Positions 52,951 to 63,263 are shown, counted from the first letter of the stretch. The stretch is DNA of 64,000 nucleotides from Bacteroidia bacterium (GCA_020852255.1 JADZBD010000023.1:1-64000); one strand, 5' to 3'. Made by a program: numbers and translations. The notes: generated by a model from the sequence alone, not told the origin.

Positions 52951-53883
52951 ATGCTGCATGGCAAGAGGGTGCTGATTACCGGATCAAACGGGCTGCTGGG
53001 TCAAAAGCTGGTCTATCGTTTGCTTGACGAAGGGCATAAGAACATTCATGCATGTGCACGTGGTGAAAACAGGTTACTGAGAACCGGGGGGTACGAGTTT
53101 CATTCCCTGGATATCGGAAATGCTAAAGAAGTGATGAATGCCTTTAGCAGTGTTTTGCCGGATGTAGTCATCAATACGGCCGCAATGACGAATGTGGATG
53201 CCTGCGAAACAGAGAAGGAGGCCTGCGACTACGCTAATGTTACTGGTGTGGAGAACCAGCTGATGGCCCTTTCGGCTCTGCGCGGATCGCATCCGGGGTA
53301 TGAGCCGCACTATATTCATCTTTCCACTGATTTTGTTTTCGATGGTGCAGCCGGACCTTACAGCGAGGAGGATTCACCGAACCCCTTGTCCTATTACGCT
53401 CTTTCTAAATGGAAGGCGGAACAGCTGATCAGTACCAGCGGCGTCAGATGGGCCATTGCCCGAACCATTATCATTTACGGTGTAACGGATAATATGAGCC
53501 GCAGTAATGTGGTGCTATGGGCGAAACAATCGCTCTCCGCAGGACAAACCATCCGTGTAGTTGATGATCAGTTTCGGTCACCAACATTGGCGGAGGATCT
53601 GGCGGAGGGATGTTTGCTTATCGCAGAAAAGGGCGCCACTGGCATCTATCACCTATCAGGTCCGGATACCATGAGTATTCTGGAACTGGTACAAAAGGTA
53701 GCCGATTTCTGGAAGCTGGACCGCCGCCTTATTCAGCCTGTTCAGACTGCATTACTAAATCAGCCTGCGATACGTCCGCCACGAACCGGTTTTATTCTTG
53801 ATAAAGCGCGGAAAGAACTCGGGTACTCGCCCCGGACATTCGAGGAGGGTCTGCAGGTGGTGGATCAACAGCTTTCCATTTAA
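52951..53883 (+). CDS. RmlD-like sugar-nucleotide reductase (extended SDR)
   Basis: 310-aa NAD(P)-dependent enzyme resembling dTDP-4-dehydrorhamnose reductase. Rossmann loop ITGSNGLLGQKLV; VINTAAMTNVDACE (RmlD hallmark); STDFVFDG; catalytic YYALSKWKAE (Tyr about 147, Lys about 151); PNPLSYYA; and a C-terminal PPRTGFILDKARKELGY. rmlA, rmlB and rmlC are absent nearby, so the substrate may differ from dTDP-rhamnose. Three bases after the channel gene's stop. Confidence 0.85.
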   Translation: MLHGKRVLITGSNGLLGQKLVYRLLDEGHKNIHACARGENRLLRTGGYEFHSLDIGNAKEVMNAFSSVLPDVVINTAAMTNVDACETEKEACDYANVTGVENQLMALSALRGSHPGYEPHYIHLSTDFVFDGAAGPYSEEDSPNPLSYYALSKWKAEQLISTSGVRWAIARTIIIYGVTDNMSRSNVVLWAKQSLSAGQTIRVVDDQFRSPTLAEDLAEGCLLIAEKGATGIYHLSGPDTMSILELVQKVADFWKLDRRLIQPVQTALLNQPAIRPPRTGFILDKARKELGYSPRTFEEGLQVVDQQLSI

Positions 53884-53891
53884 CAGCTGGC

Positions 53892-55076
53892 TCAGACAAA
53901 ACCCGGATCTTCAAAATCGCGGTACAAGATTTTTTTGCTTTCCGCCCCCAGCCAACGTTCCAGAATTCCGGCGTAAATACATCTGAAGTCCATCCGGAAT
54001 TTAAGATCTCCTCCATCGTCAAGATTTTTCAGGTCCGGACCTTCGTTGAGTATTCCTTTTTTTCGAAGTGCCCCTCCCAGCAATAAAACGTTTCCGGCTG
54101 TGCCGTGGTCCGTTCCTCCGCTGGCATTTGCTGCCACCCTTCTTCCGAATTCAGAGAAGATCATGATAAGGGTATCTTTCCAGCGGTTCTGACTGCGCAA
54201 ATCTTTGATGAATGCCTGCAGTGCCTCGTCCAGTTGTCCGAGAAGCCGTGCATGTGTACCTGCCTGTGAAACATGTGTATCATAACCGGTCTGGGCTACA
54301 TAATAAACAGCCGTTTCAAGTCCTGAACCAATGAACATAGAAGTACTTTTCAACTGTTTCCCCAGCGGCGTGGCAGGATATTCGGCTTTGACTTGATGCA
54401 ATTTTGTTTTCTCCTGAATATACTGCGCTGAAGCGGCTGTTTCGGTCAATGTACGGTAGAGGTAAAATAGATTTTGCTGTTGTTCATTCTCATGATCCTG
54501 AGACAGAGAGGCAAAGAGATCTTCTGTGGTCATCAGATAAAATTGTTTCGGGTCTGTGAGCGCAATCGCTTTTCTGGTTTCGCCTTTCACGGCCAGCGAA
54601 AGACTGGAATCCGTTTCTATGATATCATGTGCTGTTTTTCCGTTCTGGTCCAGGTATCTCCCGAGCCAGCCGGTACTTAGGAACTCCGAGGCATCCGATG
54701 CGGAGTGCCATATATCTGTAGACCGGAAGTGGGAGCGGTCGGGATTAGGATATCCTACGTTATTCACGATGGTCAAATCTCCGCTGCGGAAACATTCCTG
54801 CAAAAACTTCAGTGAGGGGTGAAGAGCAAGTTCATCCGTGAGAGGTAACACCTCTTTTTCCGGAAGCGCCAGCTTCTTCCTCAGTTTATAATACAGGTCA
54901 TTCTTGTACGGTATTACGGTGTTCAGCCCGTCATTCCCTCCTGAAAGCTGGATCACCACCAGTTTTTTTCCGGCAGACATTTCCGGAAGCAGGCGGCTTC
55001 CTGCCTTGAGAAAATCCGGAGTCATTACAAGTCCGGTGGCCAGGGCGGAAGCCCGTATGAAGTCGCGTCTTTTCAT
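53892..55076 (-). CDS. DUF1501 protein with Tat-like signal
   Basis: 394-aa protein of the DUF1501 family, related to sulfatase/alkaline-phosphatase-like hydrolases. The N-terminus MKRRDFIRASALATGLV carries twin arginines in a Tat-like signal. Family core: LVVIQLSGGNDGLNTVIPY, TDIWHSASDASEFLSTGWLGRYLD, TGYDTHVSQAGTHARLLGQLDEALQAF and IMIFSEFGRRVAANASGGTDHGTAGNVLLLGG. Directly adjoins the DUF1800 gene (no gap). The pair is widespread in Bacteroidota and other phyla; the activity is undefined. Confidence 0.93.
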   Translation of the reverse strand: MKRRDFIRASALATGLVMTPDFLKAGSRLLPEMSAGKKLVVIQLSGGNDGLNTVIPYKNDLYYKLRKKLALPEKEVLPLTDELALHPSLKFLQECFRSGDLTIVNNVGYPNPDRSHFRSTDIWHSASDASEFLSTGWLGRYLDQNGKTAHDIIETDSSLSLAVKGETRKAIALTDPKQFYLMTTEDLFASLSQDHENEQQQNLFYLYRTLTETAASAQYIQEKTKLHQVKAEYPATPLGKQLKSTSMFIGSGLETAVYYVAQTGYDTHVSQAGTHARLLGQLDEALQAFIKDLRSQNRWKDTLIMIFSEFGRRVAANASGGTDHGTAGNVLLLGGALRKKGILNEGPDLKNLDDGGDLKFRMDFRCIYAGILERWLGAESKKILYRDFEDPGFV

Positions 55077-56465
55077 TTAGCCAAGTTGAAATTCAGGAAA
55101 AGATAACAGCACAATGGCCTGCCCTTTGTAATCCCGTTCCCGTATACTGTACATAATCTCTTTGGCCGTGGTGCTTTGGATCTCTCCAATGATGTGATCG
55201 GCATGGGCGATTAGATTCGTCCCCGGAAAATCGAGCTGAAAGGCCTCCCAGTTGGCTTTCGCTCCAAATTTCCGGCGGATCCGCGCTTTCACTTTTTCCG
55301 GCAGTGTGTTTTCTGCGTCATCTTTCTCGTCATTCCATTCGATTTCACCGCTGTTCAGCAACAGAGAGGCCAGTCGCATACGGGTCATCAGCCGGGAACT
55401 GTCGATCCAATGTTTTCCTCCCGGCCAGCCCGCTACATTTGGCGGATAGAAAAGCACCTGTCCGAGCATGTGCTGAATCAGTAGCATTGTTTTATCATCC
55501 TCATAGGTGATTTTGAATTTCCGGTGAAGATTAACAAGAATCTCAACGGGAGAGCGTATCAGCGCACAATAATGAACAGAATTAAAAAACCATTCGGCAC
55601 GAAACAGGAAGCGAAACAGGGTGTCTATATTGTAATCGGAGTTGAAGAAAACCTCCGCCATTTCGGAAATTCTGCTGTTGTCCGGCGTTTCATTTACAAA
55701 ATGACGATATATTTTCCCACAGATAAACTGGGCGGTTTCTTTCCGGGAAAGAAGGATGTTGATAATGTCATCGCCGGACCAGTTTCCCTTTTTTTCCATG
55801 AATTCCTTTTCACCCTCATCGTGCCATTCCTGACTCACCGTAAACGTTCCTTCTCCGGATAGGGTGTGTCCTGTAAAGGCGCGGGCGGCTTCGCGTACGT
55901 CTTTTTCCGAATAATTTCCACGGCCAATTGTAAAAAGCTCCATCAGTTCCCGGGCAAAATTTTCATTGGGATGATCCTTCCGGTTCTGCCGGTTATTCAG
56001 AAAGTCCAGCATGGCAGGCTCCCGGGACAGGGCGATAACCATTTCGCGAAAGCTTCCCAGTGCATGCTTGCGCAGCGTATTGATATACGAGAGAACGAAG
56101 GCGGGATGATTATGGCGGCAGGCAAAATGCCCGTGCCAGAAAAGGGCCACTTTCTCTCGAAACATCGCTTCGTCCTTTTCCATCCGACGGATCCACGATA
56201 TATTCAGCTTACTGATCTTGTCTCTGCTGGTTTCCCGGTATTGCTTGCGGACAGATTTTGACATTTTCTTCAGTTCCGACAGGGTTGGATCAGGGGAAGA
56301 AAGAACCAGCGGCTCGTAGTTTGCGTGAAGGGTGAATAAATCATTAACCAACCCATCCATGTTTAATCCATCCCCGTATTTTTTGCAAAAAGGTACTGTA
56401 ACCCCGAATCCTGCACGGTTCATGAGGTGAAGTAATTTTCCCAGCGAGCTGCCTTTTTTGTTCAT
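55077..56465 (-). CDS. DUF1800 protein
   Basis: 462-aa protein of family DUF1800. Recognised by HLMNRAGFGVT near the start, ALFWHGHFACR-type motif (VALFWHGHFACR), LDFLNNRQNRKDHPNENFARELMELFTIGRGNYSEKDVREAARAFTGHTL, and PPNVAGWPGGKHWIDSSRLMTRM. No clear signal peptide, unlike its partner. The stop codon touches the ATG of the DUF1501 gene, implying tight coupling. Function unknown; the two probably form a complex. Confidence 0.93.
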   Translation of the reverse strand: MNKKGSSLGKLLHLMNRAGFGVTVPFCKKYGDGLNMDGLVNDLFTLHANYEPLVLSSPDPTLSELKKMSKSVRKQYRETSRDKISKLNISWIRRMEKDEAMFREKVALFWHGHFACRHNHPAFVLSYINTLRKHALGSFREMVIALSREPAMLDFLNNRQNRKDHPNENFARELMELFTIGRGNYSEKDVREAARAFTGHTLSGEGTFTVSQEWHDEGEKEFMEKKGNWSGDDIINILLSRKETAQFICGKIYRHFVNETPDNSRISEMAEVFFNSDYNIDTLFRFLFRAEWFFNSVHYCALIRSPVEILVNLHRKFKITYEDDKTMLLIQHMLGQVLFYPPNVAGWPGGKHWIDSSRLMTRMRLASLLLNSGEIEWNDEKDDAENTLPEKVKARIRRKFGAKANWEAFQLDFPGTNLIAHADHIIGEIQSTTAKEIMYSIRERDYKGQAIVLLSFPEFQLG

Positions 56466-56471
56466 TCCCTG

Positions 56472-59400
56472 TTAGATGTGTGCTGTACCTGCAAGTTTAA
56501 TGCCGATAATTAGGATGTCATCCACTTGTTCCAGGTCACCCATCCATTCTTTCAGGTGGGAACGAAGTGATTCCTCCTGGCGATCCATCGGTTGCATGCG
56601 CAGTGACAATAGGAGTTCCTTGAGCCGGTTGTATTTGAATTTTTTTCCGCCCTGCTTCGCGGATCCACCGAATTGGTCGGCATAGCCGTCTGTAAAAATA
56701 TAAAGGAGATCGCCATCCCGAACGTCCAGACGTTTTGTCCTGAAGGGAATATTCTCCCCTTTATACGATCCAATGGGATGTTTATCTCCTTTTACTTCTT
56801 CCAGTGAAGCAGTTCCGGCACGCACGATCCAGCAGGGATTGTTCGCTCCTGCAAAATGTACTTCCTGCATCACATCATCAAAGCAAAGGATGGCCATATC
56901 CATCCCGTCACGATTCTCGCCGGCAGCTCCTGTCTGTTTGAGAGACTTCACTACCATTTTCCGCAGTTCATTCAGAATATCCCCCGGGTCGGTTATTTTT
57001 TTCTCCAGCACAATTTCGTTCAGAAACGCATTTCCGATCATGCTCATAAAGGCACCCGGTACTCCATGTCCTGTACAGTCTACTGCTGCAATGAGCCGTT
57101 TTTGGCCGAGTTGTGCAAACCAGTAAAAATCACCGCTGACAATATCGCGAGGGTGAAGGAAGATGAAGGTGTGGGGAAACAATCGGTACTTTTCTTCTCT
57201 GGCAGGCAATATGGCTTCCTGAATTCGTGCAGCATAGTTGATGCTGTCAGTGATATCTTTGTTTTTTTCTTCAATGATCTCCTTTTGCCGGACAACTTCG
57301 GCGGTGCGTTCTGTTACTTTTTCCTCCAGCGCCCTCTTATCTCTTTCCAGTTTCTGTGTGCGGTACCGGAATAAAGCTCCTGCGCCTGCACCCAGCAGGG
57401 CTGCAATGCAAAGGTAAAACCAGGCGGTCTGGTAATAGGGCGCTGAGATGGTAAAGGAATAGACCAGGGGATCCGGTGTCCATATGCCTTCATTGTTGCT
57501 GGCGATAATGTGCAATGTATAATGCCCGGGCTTCAATCCGGAGTAGGTGATGGTACCGCTTTCTGATTCCGGAGACCATTTTTCTTCCGCCCCTTCCAGC
57601 ATATGCTTGAATCGCACTTTCTCCGGCGCACTCATACAAATACCGGTAAAGGAAAATGTGAGATGATTCTGATAATAAGCGAAAACAGGCTCAATCGGAA
57701 GGTCGTTTTCCGGTCCCACCCTGAATCCGAGTGAATCCCAGTTTTGATTTTCAAAAAACAATTGAAGGGAAGTCAGAAGAGGGGTAACAGCCAGGGGATT
57801 ATTGTTTAACGAAACCGGATCCAGGCATACCAGGTTTTTTTTGTTCGAGAACCAAATTCGTCCGTCCGGGTCTGCATATCCGGAGGCTGGAAGACAGTCG
57901 ATGTCATTCAGGCCTTCCGCCTTACCGAAATTTTTTATTTCCGGCATTTCTGCTTTCCCGACATCGCTGATACGGACGCGGGACAGTCCTTTAGTGGTTC
58001 CCACCCAGGCGTAATCTCCTGACACCACTATGAAAACAATCACATCATGCACGAGTCCATGCCGGTGATCCACTGTAATAAATTGTTTCCCGTCATAAAC
58101 AGATAAACCGGAACCGTAAGTCCCTATCCACAAACGGCCGAGTGCATCTTCTGCAACACAGTTGACATAATCATTCGGCAGACTATCGCTTTTCCTGATA
58201 TTCCGGATTTTTCCATCGGACATAATACCACATAAACCATGATCCCATGTGCCAAACCACTTATTATTCTTGCTGTCTATATAGATTCCGTTGAGGTAAT
58301 CGCAGCAGAATCCGTTTTCCGGCAGGAAACCTTCATAGATACCTTCCCGGAATTTGCCTGCGCCATGCCCCCAGGATGAAGCCCAGTAGAACCCATCCCG
58401 GTCCTGCAGAAAATATTTGACATTGGCCGTGTTCATTCCGTTCTTCTTATTCCACTCTACAGTTTTTCCGGGATGTTCTTCGATTAGTGTGGTGCCGGCA
58501 TAAATCGTCAACTGTCCGTCGGGTCTTGTAAATACCCGGTAATTCTTTTCGGGAAATCGCTCGTCACGTACAAACTTTTTCGCAACGGAATCAAACTGCA
58601 GGAGACCTCCCGAAGTTCCGGCCCAGAAGGAACCGTCAGATTTCCGTGTTACGGCATTCACCAGAAGATCTTCCAATCCCGATTCTTTTCCGAAATTTAC
58701 GATGGCGTCGCCGCGGTACCGGGTAATGCCGAAGCCCCAGAGACTCATCCAAAGATTGTTCTCGCGATCCACAATCAGGTGGTATACATTATTTGTCTGC
58801 AGCCCGTGCATTGTTTTCTTATTCATCAATTGCCCGTTCTTCCTGATAAGCACCAGACCCTGCTGATTGGTGCCTACCCAAAGTCCTTCGCGTGGATCCC
58901 AGAAGAGGCAATTGATGAATTGCTGGTCAAGTACCGGATTCATTGGTACTTTTTTTGCCCGCAGCTTTCCTGATTCCATCCATAATTCCGAAACGCCGTG
59001 AGCCGTAGCGGAAAATATTTTCCCTTCCGCTGTAATTACTGTATACATGATGGTATCCGATGTGAGACCGTCGCTGCGCTGAACGCGGTAAGTTGTTTCG
59101 CCATCAATCATGTATACACCTCCGGCCCAGCTGGAAGCCCATATCCTGCCCTGGTCATCAGCGTGGATATGCATGAAGGGAATCGCATCGATGTGCTTAT
59201 CCGGACCGAAGTACCGGGTGCGTTTCCCATCGTACATATAGATGCCGCTGTCGGTAGCAAGCCAAAGCTGATCTTTCTTGTCGATGTCGAGGGAATATAC
59301 TCTCTTCGAGGAGGGTAAGAGGCTGTCGTACCAGTTTGTAATTCGTTTTCCGTCGTACATAAAAACACCTCCGCCCAGGGAACCGAACCAGATCCTGCCG

Positions 59401-59693
59401 CGACTGTCTTCTGCGGTACCTCGTGTGATGTTACCGCTTACTCCGTCAGCTTCTCCGAAATTTCGGAAGGTCCTCCCGTCAAACCGCGAAATGCCGCCAC
59501 CAAACGTGGTGACCCAGATGTATCCTTTAGAATCCTGAAATAAGGAGTTGACCTGTGAGTGTGAAAGCCCTTCATCTATCGAGTAGTTCTTTAAAAAGGA
59601 AACCTGTGAAAACGAGACCTGAATTCCCGCCATAACGGCAAGAAAAAAAACAGTGCGCTTTTTCCGATGGAATATGTGAAGGAGATTACGCAC
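56472..59693 (-). CDS. Two-component-propeller sensor with SpoIIE-type phosphatase output
   Basis: 1,073-aa membrane protein. I chose GTG at 59693, because it overlaps the upstream stop (TAGTG) and gives a signal sequence (MRNLLHIFHRKKRTVFFLAVMAG); a GTG at 59750 is possible. An extracytoplasmic region holds a dozen or more 'two-component regulator propeller' repeats (DSKGYIWVTTFGGGISRFDG, DSRGRIWFGSLGGGVFMYDG). A Y_Y_Y domain lies near 678-745, a membrane helix near 758-778, a coiled coil (TERTAEVVRQKEIIEEKNKDI), and a SpoIIE/PP2C domain from about 845 with DIVSGDFYWF, DCTGHGVPGAFMSMIG, GMDMAILCFD and DGYADQFGG. It senses an unknown periplasmic ligand and dephosphorylates a protein, probably an anti-anti-sigma-like factor. 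Confidence 0.9.
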   Translation of the reverse strand: MRNLLHIFHRKKRTVFFLAVMAGIQVSFSQVSFLKNYSIDEGLSHSQVNSLFQDSKGYIWVTTFGGGISRFDGRTFRNFGEADGVSGNITRGTAEDSRGRIWFGSLGGGVFMYDGKRITNWYDSLLPSSKRVYSLDIDKKDQLWLATDSGIYMYDGKRTRYFGPDKHIDAIPFMHIHADDQGRIWASSWAGGVYMIDGETTYRVQRSDGLTSDTIMYTVITAEGKIFSATAHGVSELWMESGKLRAKKVPMNPVLDQQFINCLFWDPREGLWVGTNQQGLVLIRKNGQLMNKKTMHGLQTNNVYHLIVDRENNLWMSLWGFGITRYRGDAIVNFGKESGLEDLLVNAVTRKSDGSFWAGTSGGLLQFDSVAKKFVRDERFPEKNYRVFTRPDGQLTIYAGTTLIEEHPGKTVEWNKKNGMNTANVKYFLQDRDGFYWASSWGHGAGKFREGIYEGFLPENGFCCDYLNGIYIDSKNNKWFGTWDHGLCGIMSDGKIRNIRKSDSLPNDYVNCVAEDALGRLWIGTYGSGLSVYDGKQFITVDHRHGLVHDVIVFIVVSGDYAWVGTTKGLSRVRISDVGKAEMPEIKNFGKAEGLNDIDCLPASGYADPDGRIWFSNKKNLVCLDPVSLNNNPLAVTPLLTSLQLFFENQNWDSLGFRVGPENDLPIEPVFAYYQNHLTFSFTGICMSAPEKVRFKHMLEGAEEKWSPESESGTITYSGLKPGHYTLHIIASNNEGIWTPDPLVYSFTISAPYYQTAWFYLCIAALLGAGAGALFRYRTQKLERDKRALEEKVTERTAEVVRQKEIIEEKNKDITDSINYAARIQEAILPAREEKYRLFPHTFIFLHPRDIVSGDFYWFAQLGQKRLIAAVDCTGHGVPGAFMSMIGNAFLNEIVLEKKITDPGDILNELRKMVVKSLKQTGAAGENRDGMDMAILCFDDVMQEVHFAGANNPCWIVRAGTASLEEVKGDKHPIGSYKGENIPFRTKRLDVRDGDLLYIFTDGYADQFGGSAKQGGKKFKYNRLKELLLSLRMQPMDRQEESLRSHLKEWMGDLEQVDDILIIGIKLAGTAHI

Positions 59694-61894
59694 TATATTT
59701 TTATCAAAATTACGCACACATCGTCCATTTGCTCCAGACTGCCTCGCCACGCTTCAAATTCCCGGCCGAGATCGGCGGCTATTTTTCCTGTTGTGTTTTT
59801 ACTGAGGGAGAGCATCAGATTTTTAAACTCTTTTGTCATCAGTTTTTTACCTCCTGTCTTTGGACCCTTTCCGCCGAATTGATCAGCATAGCCATCTGAG
59901 CTTAGTATGAAGAGGTCACCCTTGCGCGCATCAGTCCGGTGAAGTGAATAAACCGTATCCTGATTCCCGGAAGCACTGATGGGTATCTTATCGCCTTTCC
60001 ATTCTTCCAAATTTTCTTCTCTTATTTTCCATAAAGGTCGTTGTGCGCCGGCAAATTCCAAGGTACCAGCCAGTGGATCATAAGCGATGACCGCAATATC
60101 CATACCGTCCTGCACCCGTGTTGCAGACTGTTCTCCCGCACCGGAATGTTTAAGAGCAAGGGGAAACTGTTGCTGGATATTATTCAAAATCAGATGCGGT
60201 GCTGTCACTCCCCTTTCCAGAATAGCCTGATGCAGGAGATTGCTTCCTATCATACTGAGCAGTGCGCCGGGAACTCCGTGCCCGGTGCAATCCGCGCATG
60301 CGGCGATGTGTTTATTGTCGCGGCTGCCGAACCAGTAGAAATCACCGCTCACGATATCTTTCGGCCGGAACAGGACTGAGCAATCCGGGAATGTGGCGCT
60401 TATCAGATCCGGACCAGGCAGAATCGAATCCTGGATTCTTTTGGCATATAATATGGAGTCGGTGATATCTTTATTTTTTTCCTCGATTATTTTCTTCTGT
60501 TCTACAATTTCCGCTGTGCGTTCTTTTACCTGGAATTCCAGCATTTCCTTTTGCCCTTCCAGTATCCGCTGCCGTTCCTTTTCCTGCTCAATAGTAATAG
60601 CGCTCAGTTTTTCCACTTCGTGCAGTTTTTTTTCAAGACTTCTGCTGGTGACGGAGAAATTATAAGCCAGGTAGAGGCTCATTGAGATAGGTACACAAAG
60701 CATGAGGATCAGCAATATGACGGAAAAGATGGGGTGGCTGACTGAAATATGCAGTCCATTGTTCCCACCATAAAATAGAAGTGAGAGTAATCCGAAAATA
60801 AAGAGGGCAAACAACACAATGCTTGCGCCAAGAATTCGTGATCCCGGTTTGTTGTTTTTGATTGCACGGAAGGTGCCCAGGATCATGGAGATGACCGTGA
60901 AAACGGTAAGCCAGACTCCACTCATAGAATAAATGCCCATGCCGAACCATCCAAACAGCACATACCCCAGGCTGAGAACTGCACTCAGAACAGCCAGCCA
61001 GGCGATTTTTGGGAATCCGTTTCCATGAACGCGGTAAACAAACATCAGAAGAGAGAAGAAGAGAATAGGATTAGCCAATGCCATCAGGGCCATATCAGTC
61101 CATCGGGTGATCTCAGGCTGGGTTTGCCATGTGCTCATGCCTGCTAAACCGAAAATAGCGGCATAGCATAAGGCAAAAATGGAGAAGAACAGGTTTTCAC
61201 CGGCCCTGCGGTAGAATAAATAGAGCAGAAAATGAATTAATGACAAGGTGGCGAGAAAAGCCGCAATAATATTTGTGACCAGCATGGTACTCCTCCTGCT
61301 GGTGTCTTCCAGCTGGGCCTGTGTTGCCGTGCTTACAGATAATTTGAATCCGGGAGGATAGTCTTTTATGAGCTCACTGAAGTCTGTGAAGGACGTAAAG
61401 GAATAGCGCACCGCAAGGACATGCATTTTGCGCGGATCCGGTGTAAAATGGATCGGCAGGAGTGACGGATTCATCAGCACCTCCTTGCCGGCCTCGGCGG
61501 ACACTACTCCGTACTTTGCAAGCAATATGCCATCAAGATAAATTTCCGATGCGCCAAAATGATCGAGCCGGAGGGCGAAGGGTTGAGTGGTACGGAGCAG
61601 GGAAGGACCAAACCGCAAACGAAACCAGGCCGGCCGGCCGGAATAATCTTCCGGCAGACTGTCGGTTCTGATAGTGGTCCAGTTACTGTCGTTTAATTCA
61701 GGGTCGGCTCCCTCAGGAGTATCTTCTGCGCTGAATTTCCACCCGCTGTTTAAAATAATTTTGTCCGGTGCATCTTTGTTTCGCCCTTCCTCGAAATGCT
61801 GCTGCCCCAGGTCGTTGATCCACCAGAAATAAAAGAACAGAACCACAAAGGATCCTACGGACCATAAAACCCATTTCAGAATAGCTGACTTCAC
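59693..61894 (-). CDS. 7TM-DISM receptor with SpoIIE-type phosphatase output
   Basis: 733-aa protein. N-terminal membrane anchor (about 6-26); an extracytoplasmic jelly-roll domain (about 45-190, NSGWKFSAEDTPEGADPELNDSNW, LRLDHFGASEIYLDGILLAKYG); seven membrane helices (about 205-420) of the 7TM-DISM type; a coiled coil (KERTAEIVEQKKIIEEKNKDI); and a SpoIIE/PP2C domain with DIVSGDFYWF, DCTGHGVPGALLSMIG, DGMDIAVIAYD and DGYADQFGG. GTG start at 61894 is preceded by AGGTGG. The phosphatase and linker are close relatives of those in the next gene, so the two receptors share an output but have different sensors. Confidence 0.88.
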   Translation of the reverse strand: MKSAILKWVLWSVGSFVVLFFYFWWINDLGQQHFEEGRNKDAPDKIILNSGWKFSAEDTPEGADPELNDSNWTTIRTDSLPEDYSGRPAWFRLRFGPSLLRTTQPFALRLDHFGASEIYLDGILLAKYGVVSAEAGKEVLMNPSLLPIHFTPDPRKMHVLAVRYSFTSFTDFSELIKDYPPGFKLSVSTATQAQLEDTSRRSTMLVTNIIAAFLATLSLIHFLLYLFYRRAGENLFFSIFALCYAAIFGLAGMSTWQTQPEITRWTDMALMALANPILFFSLLMFVYRVHGNGFPKIAWLAVLSAVLSLGYVLFGWFGMGIYSMSGVWLTVFTVISMILGTFRAIKNNKPGSRILGASIVLFALFIFGLLSLLFYGGNNGLHISVSHPIFSVILLILMLCVPISMSLYLAYNFSVTSRSLEKKLHEVEKLSAITIEQEKERQRILEGQKEMLEFQVKERTAEIVEQKKIIEEKNKDITDSILYAKRIQDSILPGPDLISATFPDCSVLFRPKDIVSGDFYWFGSRDNKHIAACADCTGHGVPGALLSMIGSNLLHQAILERGVTAPHLILNNIQQQFPLALKHSGAGEQSATRVQDGMDIAVIAYDPLAGTLEFAGAQRPLWKIREENLEEWKGDKIPISASGNQDTVYSLHRTDARKGDLFILSSDGYADQFGGKGPKTGGKKLMTKEFKNLMLSLSKNTTGKIAADLGREFEAWRGSLEQMDDVCVILIKI

Positions 61895-61930
61895 CCACCT
61901 AAGTTAAAAGGTTCAGAGCATTTGGCGAAA

Positions 61931-63232
61931 TTAAAGAACGGTGGGGAATAGCGCATGCTGAAGAATATACGCCCCAACACCTGCGAAATAGCCCAGTGCT
62001 GCGAGCCAGCCGATGTTTTTCAGATACCAGAAGAAGTCTATTTTCTCCATTCCCATTGCCGCCACGCCCGCGGCAGAGCCTATGATCAGTATGCTGCCGC
62101 CGGTGCCGGCACAATACGCGAGAAATTCCCATAGGTAGTGGTCCATGGGATACATCCCGATATCGTACATGCCCATGGAGGCAGCTACCAGCGGAACGTT
62201 GTCAATGATGGCGGAAAGAAGGCCAATGGAGGTGACAATGATATTAAGATTTCCGATCGTGTCATTCATCCAGGTCGCCAGTTCGCTTAACAACCCGGTG
62301 GATTGAAGCGCAGACACGGCTAAAAGAATACCAAGGAAGAAGAGAATACTGGGCATATCTATCTTCCGGAGCGCATGAAGCACCGAATACGCACCTTTGT
62401 CTTCATCATCCTTCTGGTAGTGAATGATCTCTGTTACAATCCAAAGCAGCCCGAGGCCGAACAAAATGCCCATATAAGGGGGCAGATGGGTAACGGTTTT
62501 AAATACCGGCACAAATAGTAACATAGCGATGCCGAAATAGAAAACAAAATTTCGCTCAAACGGCGTGGTGGGGCTTCCGCTTGGATCCTCCCGTCTGTTG
62601 TCGAGGGCCGCAAATTCACCTTTCATCCGCAGAGAAGTTACAATCAGGGGGGCGAGCAGGCATAGCATGGAGGGAAAAATGAGCTTTGAGATAATTGCCC
62701 CGGTACTCAATTGTCCGCCGATCCACAGCATGGTGGTGGTAACGTCTCCGATGGGACTCCAGGCACCGCCGGCGTTGGCTGCAATCACAATCATTCCGGC
62801 GAAGAACAGACGCTGCTTTTGTTCAGGTACAAGTTTTCTGATCAGGGAAATCATAACAATTGTGGTGGTGAGATTGTCCAGTACAGCGGAGAGGAAAAAG
62901 CTAAGCAGAGATACAATCCACAGCAGCCGCGATTTTTTTCTTGTTTTGATCCGGGAGGTGATTACCTCGAAGCCGTCGTGCGCGTCAATAAGTTCCACGA
63001 TGGTCATGGCACCCATCAGAAAAAACAGAATACCGGCGAGTTCACCCAGGTGATGATGAAGATTACTTTCTACCATTCCCTTCCCGGCCGGTTCCGCCTG
63101 AAATAGAATATATATCGTCCAGCACAGAACACCGGTCAGAAGAGCGCTTGCGGCCTTGTTTATTTTCAGGGAATGCTCGAAGGCAATACAGGCATATCCT
63201 GCAATAAAAAGAATAATGATCAGCGTTTCCAT
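61931..63232 (-). CDS. nhaD: NhaD-type Na+/H+ antiporter
   Basis: 433-aa inner-membrane antiporter with about 11-12 hydrophobic segments. NhaD features: VELIDAHDGFEVITSRI, SFFLSAVLDNLTTTIVMISLI, ANAGGAWSPIGDVTTTMLWI (paired with the N-terminal half), and AIIDNVPLVAASMGMYD with the conserved Asp-Asn. It exchanges Na+ for H+ and supports pH and salt homeostasis. Thirty-one bases after the ClC channel gene and 36 before the first SpoIIE receptor gene, all on one strand. Confidence 0.93.
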   Translation of the reverse strand: METLIIILFIAGYACIAFEHSLKINKAASALLTGVLCWTIYILFQAEPAGKGMVESNLHHHLGELAGILFFLMGAMTIVELIDAHDGFEVITSRIKTRKKSRLLWIVSLLSFFLSAVLDNLTTTIVMISLIRKLVPEQKQRLFFAGMIVIAANAGGAWSPIGDVTTTMLWIGGQLSTGAIISKLIFPSMLCLLAPLIVTSLRMKGEFAALDNRREDPSGSPTTPFERNFVFYFGIAMLLFVPVFKTVTHLPPYMGILFGLGLLWIVTEIIHYQKDDEDKGAYSVLHALRKIDMPSILFFLGILLAVSALQSTGLLSELATWMNDTIGNLNIIVTSIGLLSAIIDNVPLVAASMGMYDIGMYPMDHYLWEFLAYCAGTGGSILIIGSAAGVAAMGMEKIDFFWYLKNIGWLAALGYFAGVGAYILQHALFPTVL

Positions 63233-63263
63233 TACCTAAATATACAACCTTTAGTCAGTGATA

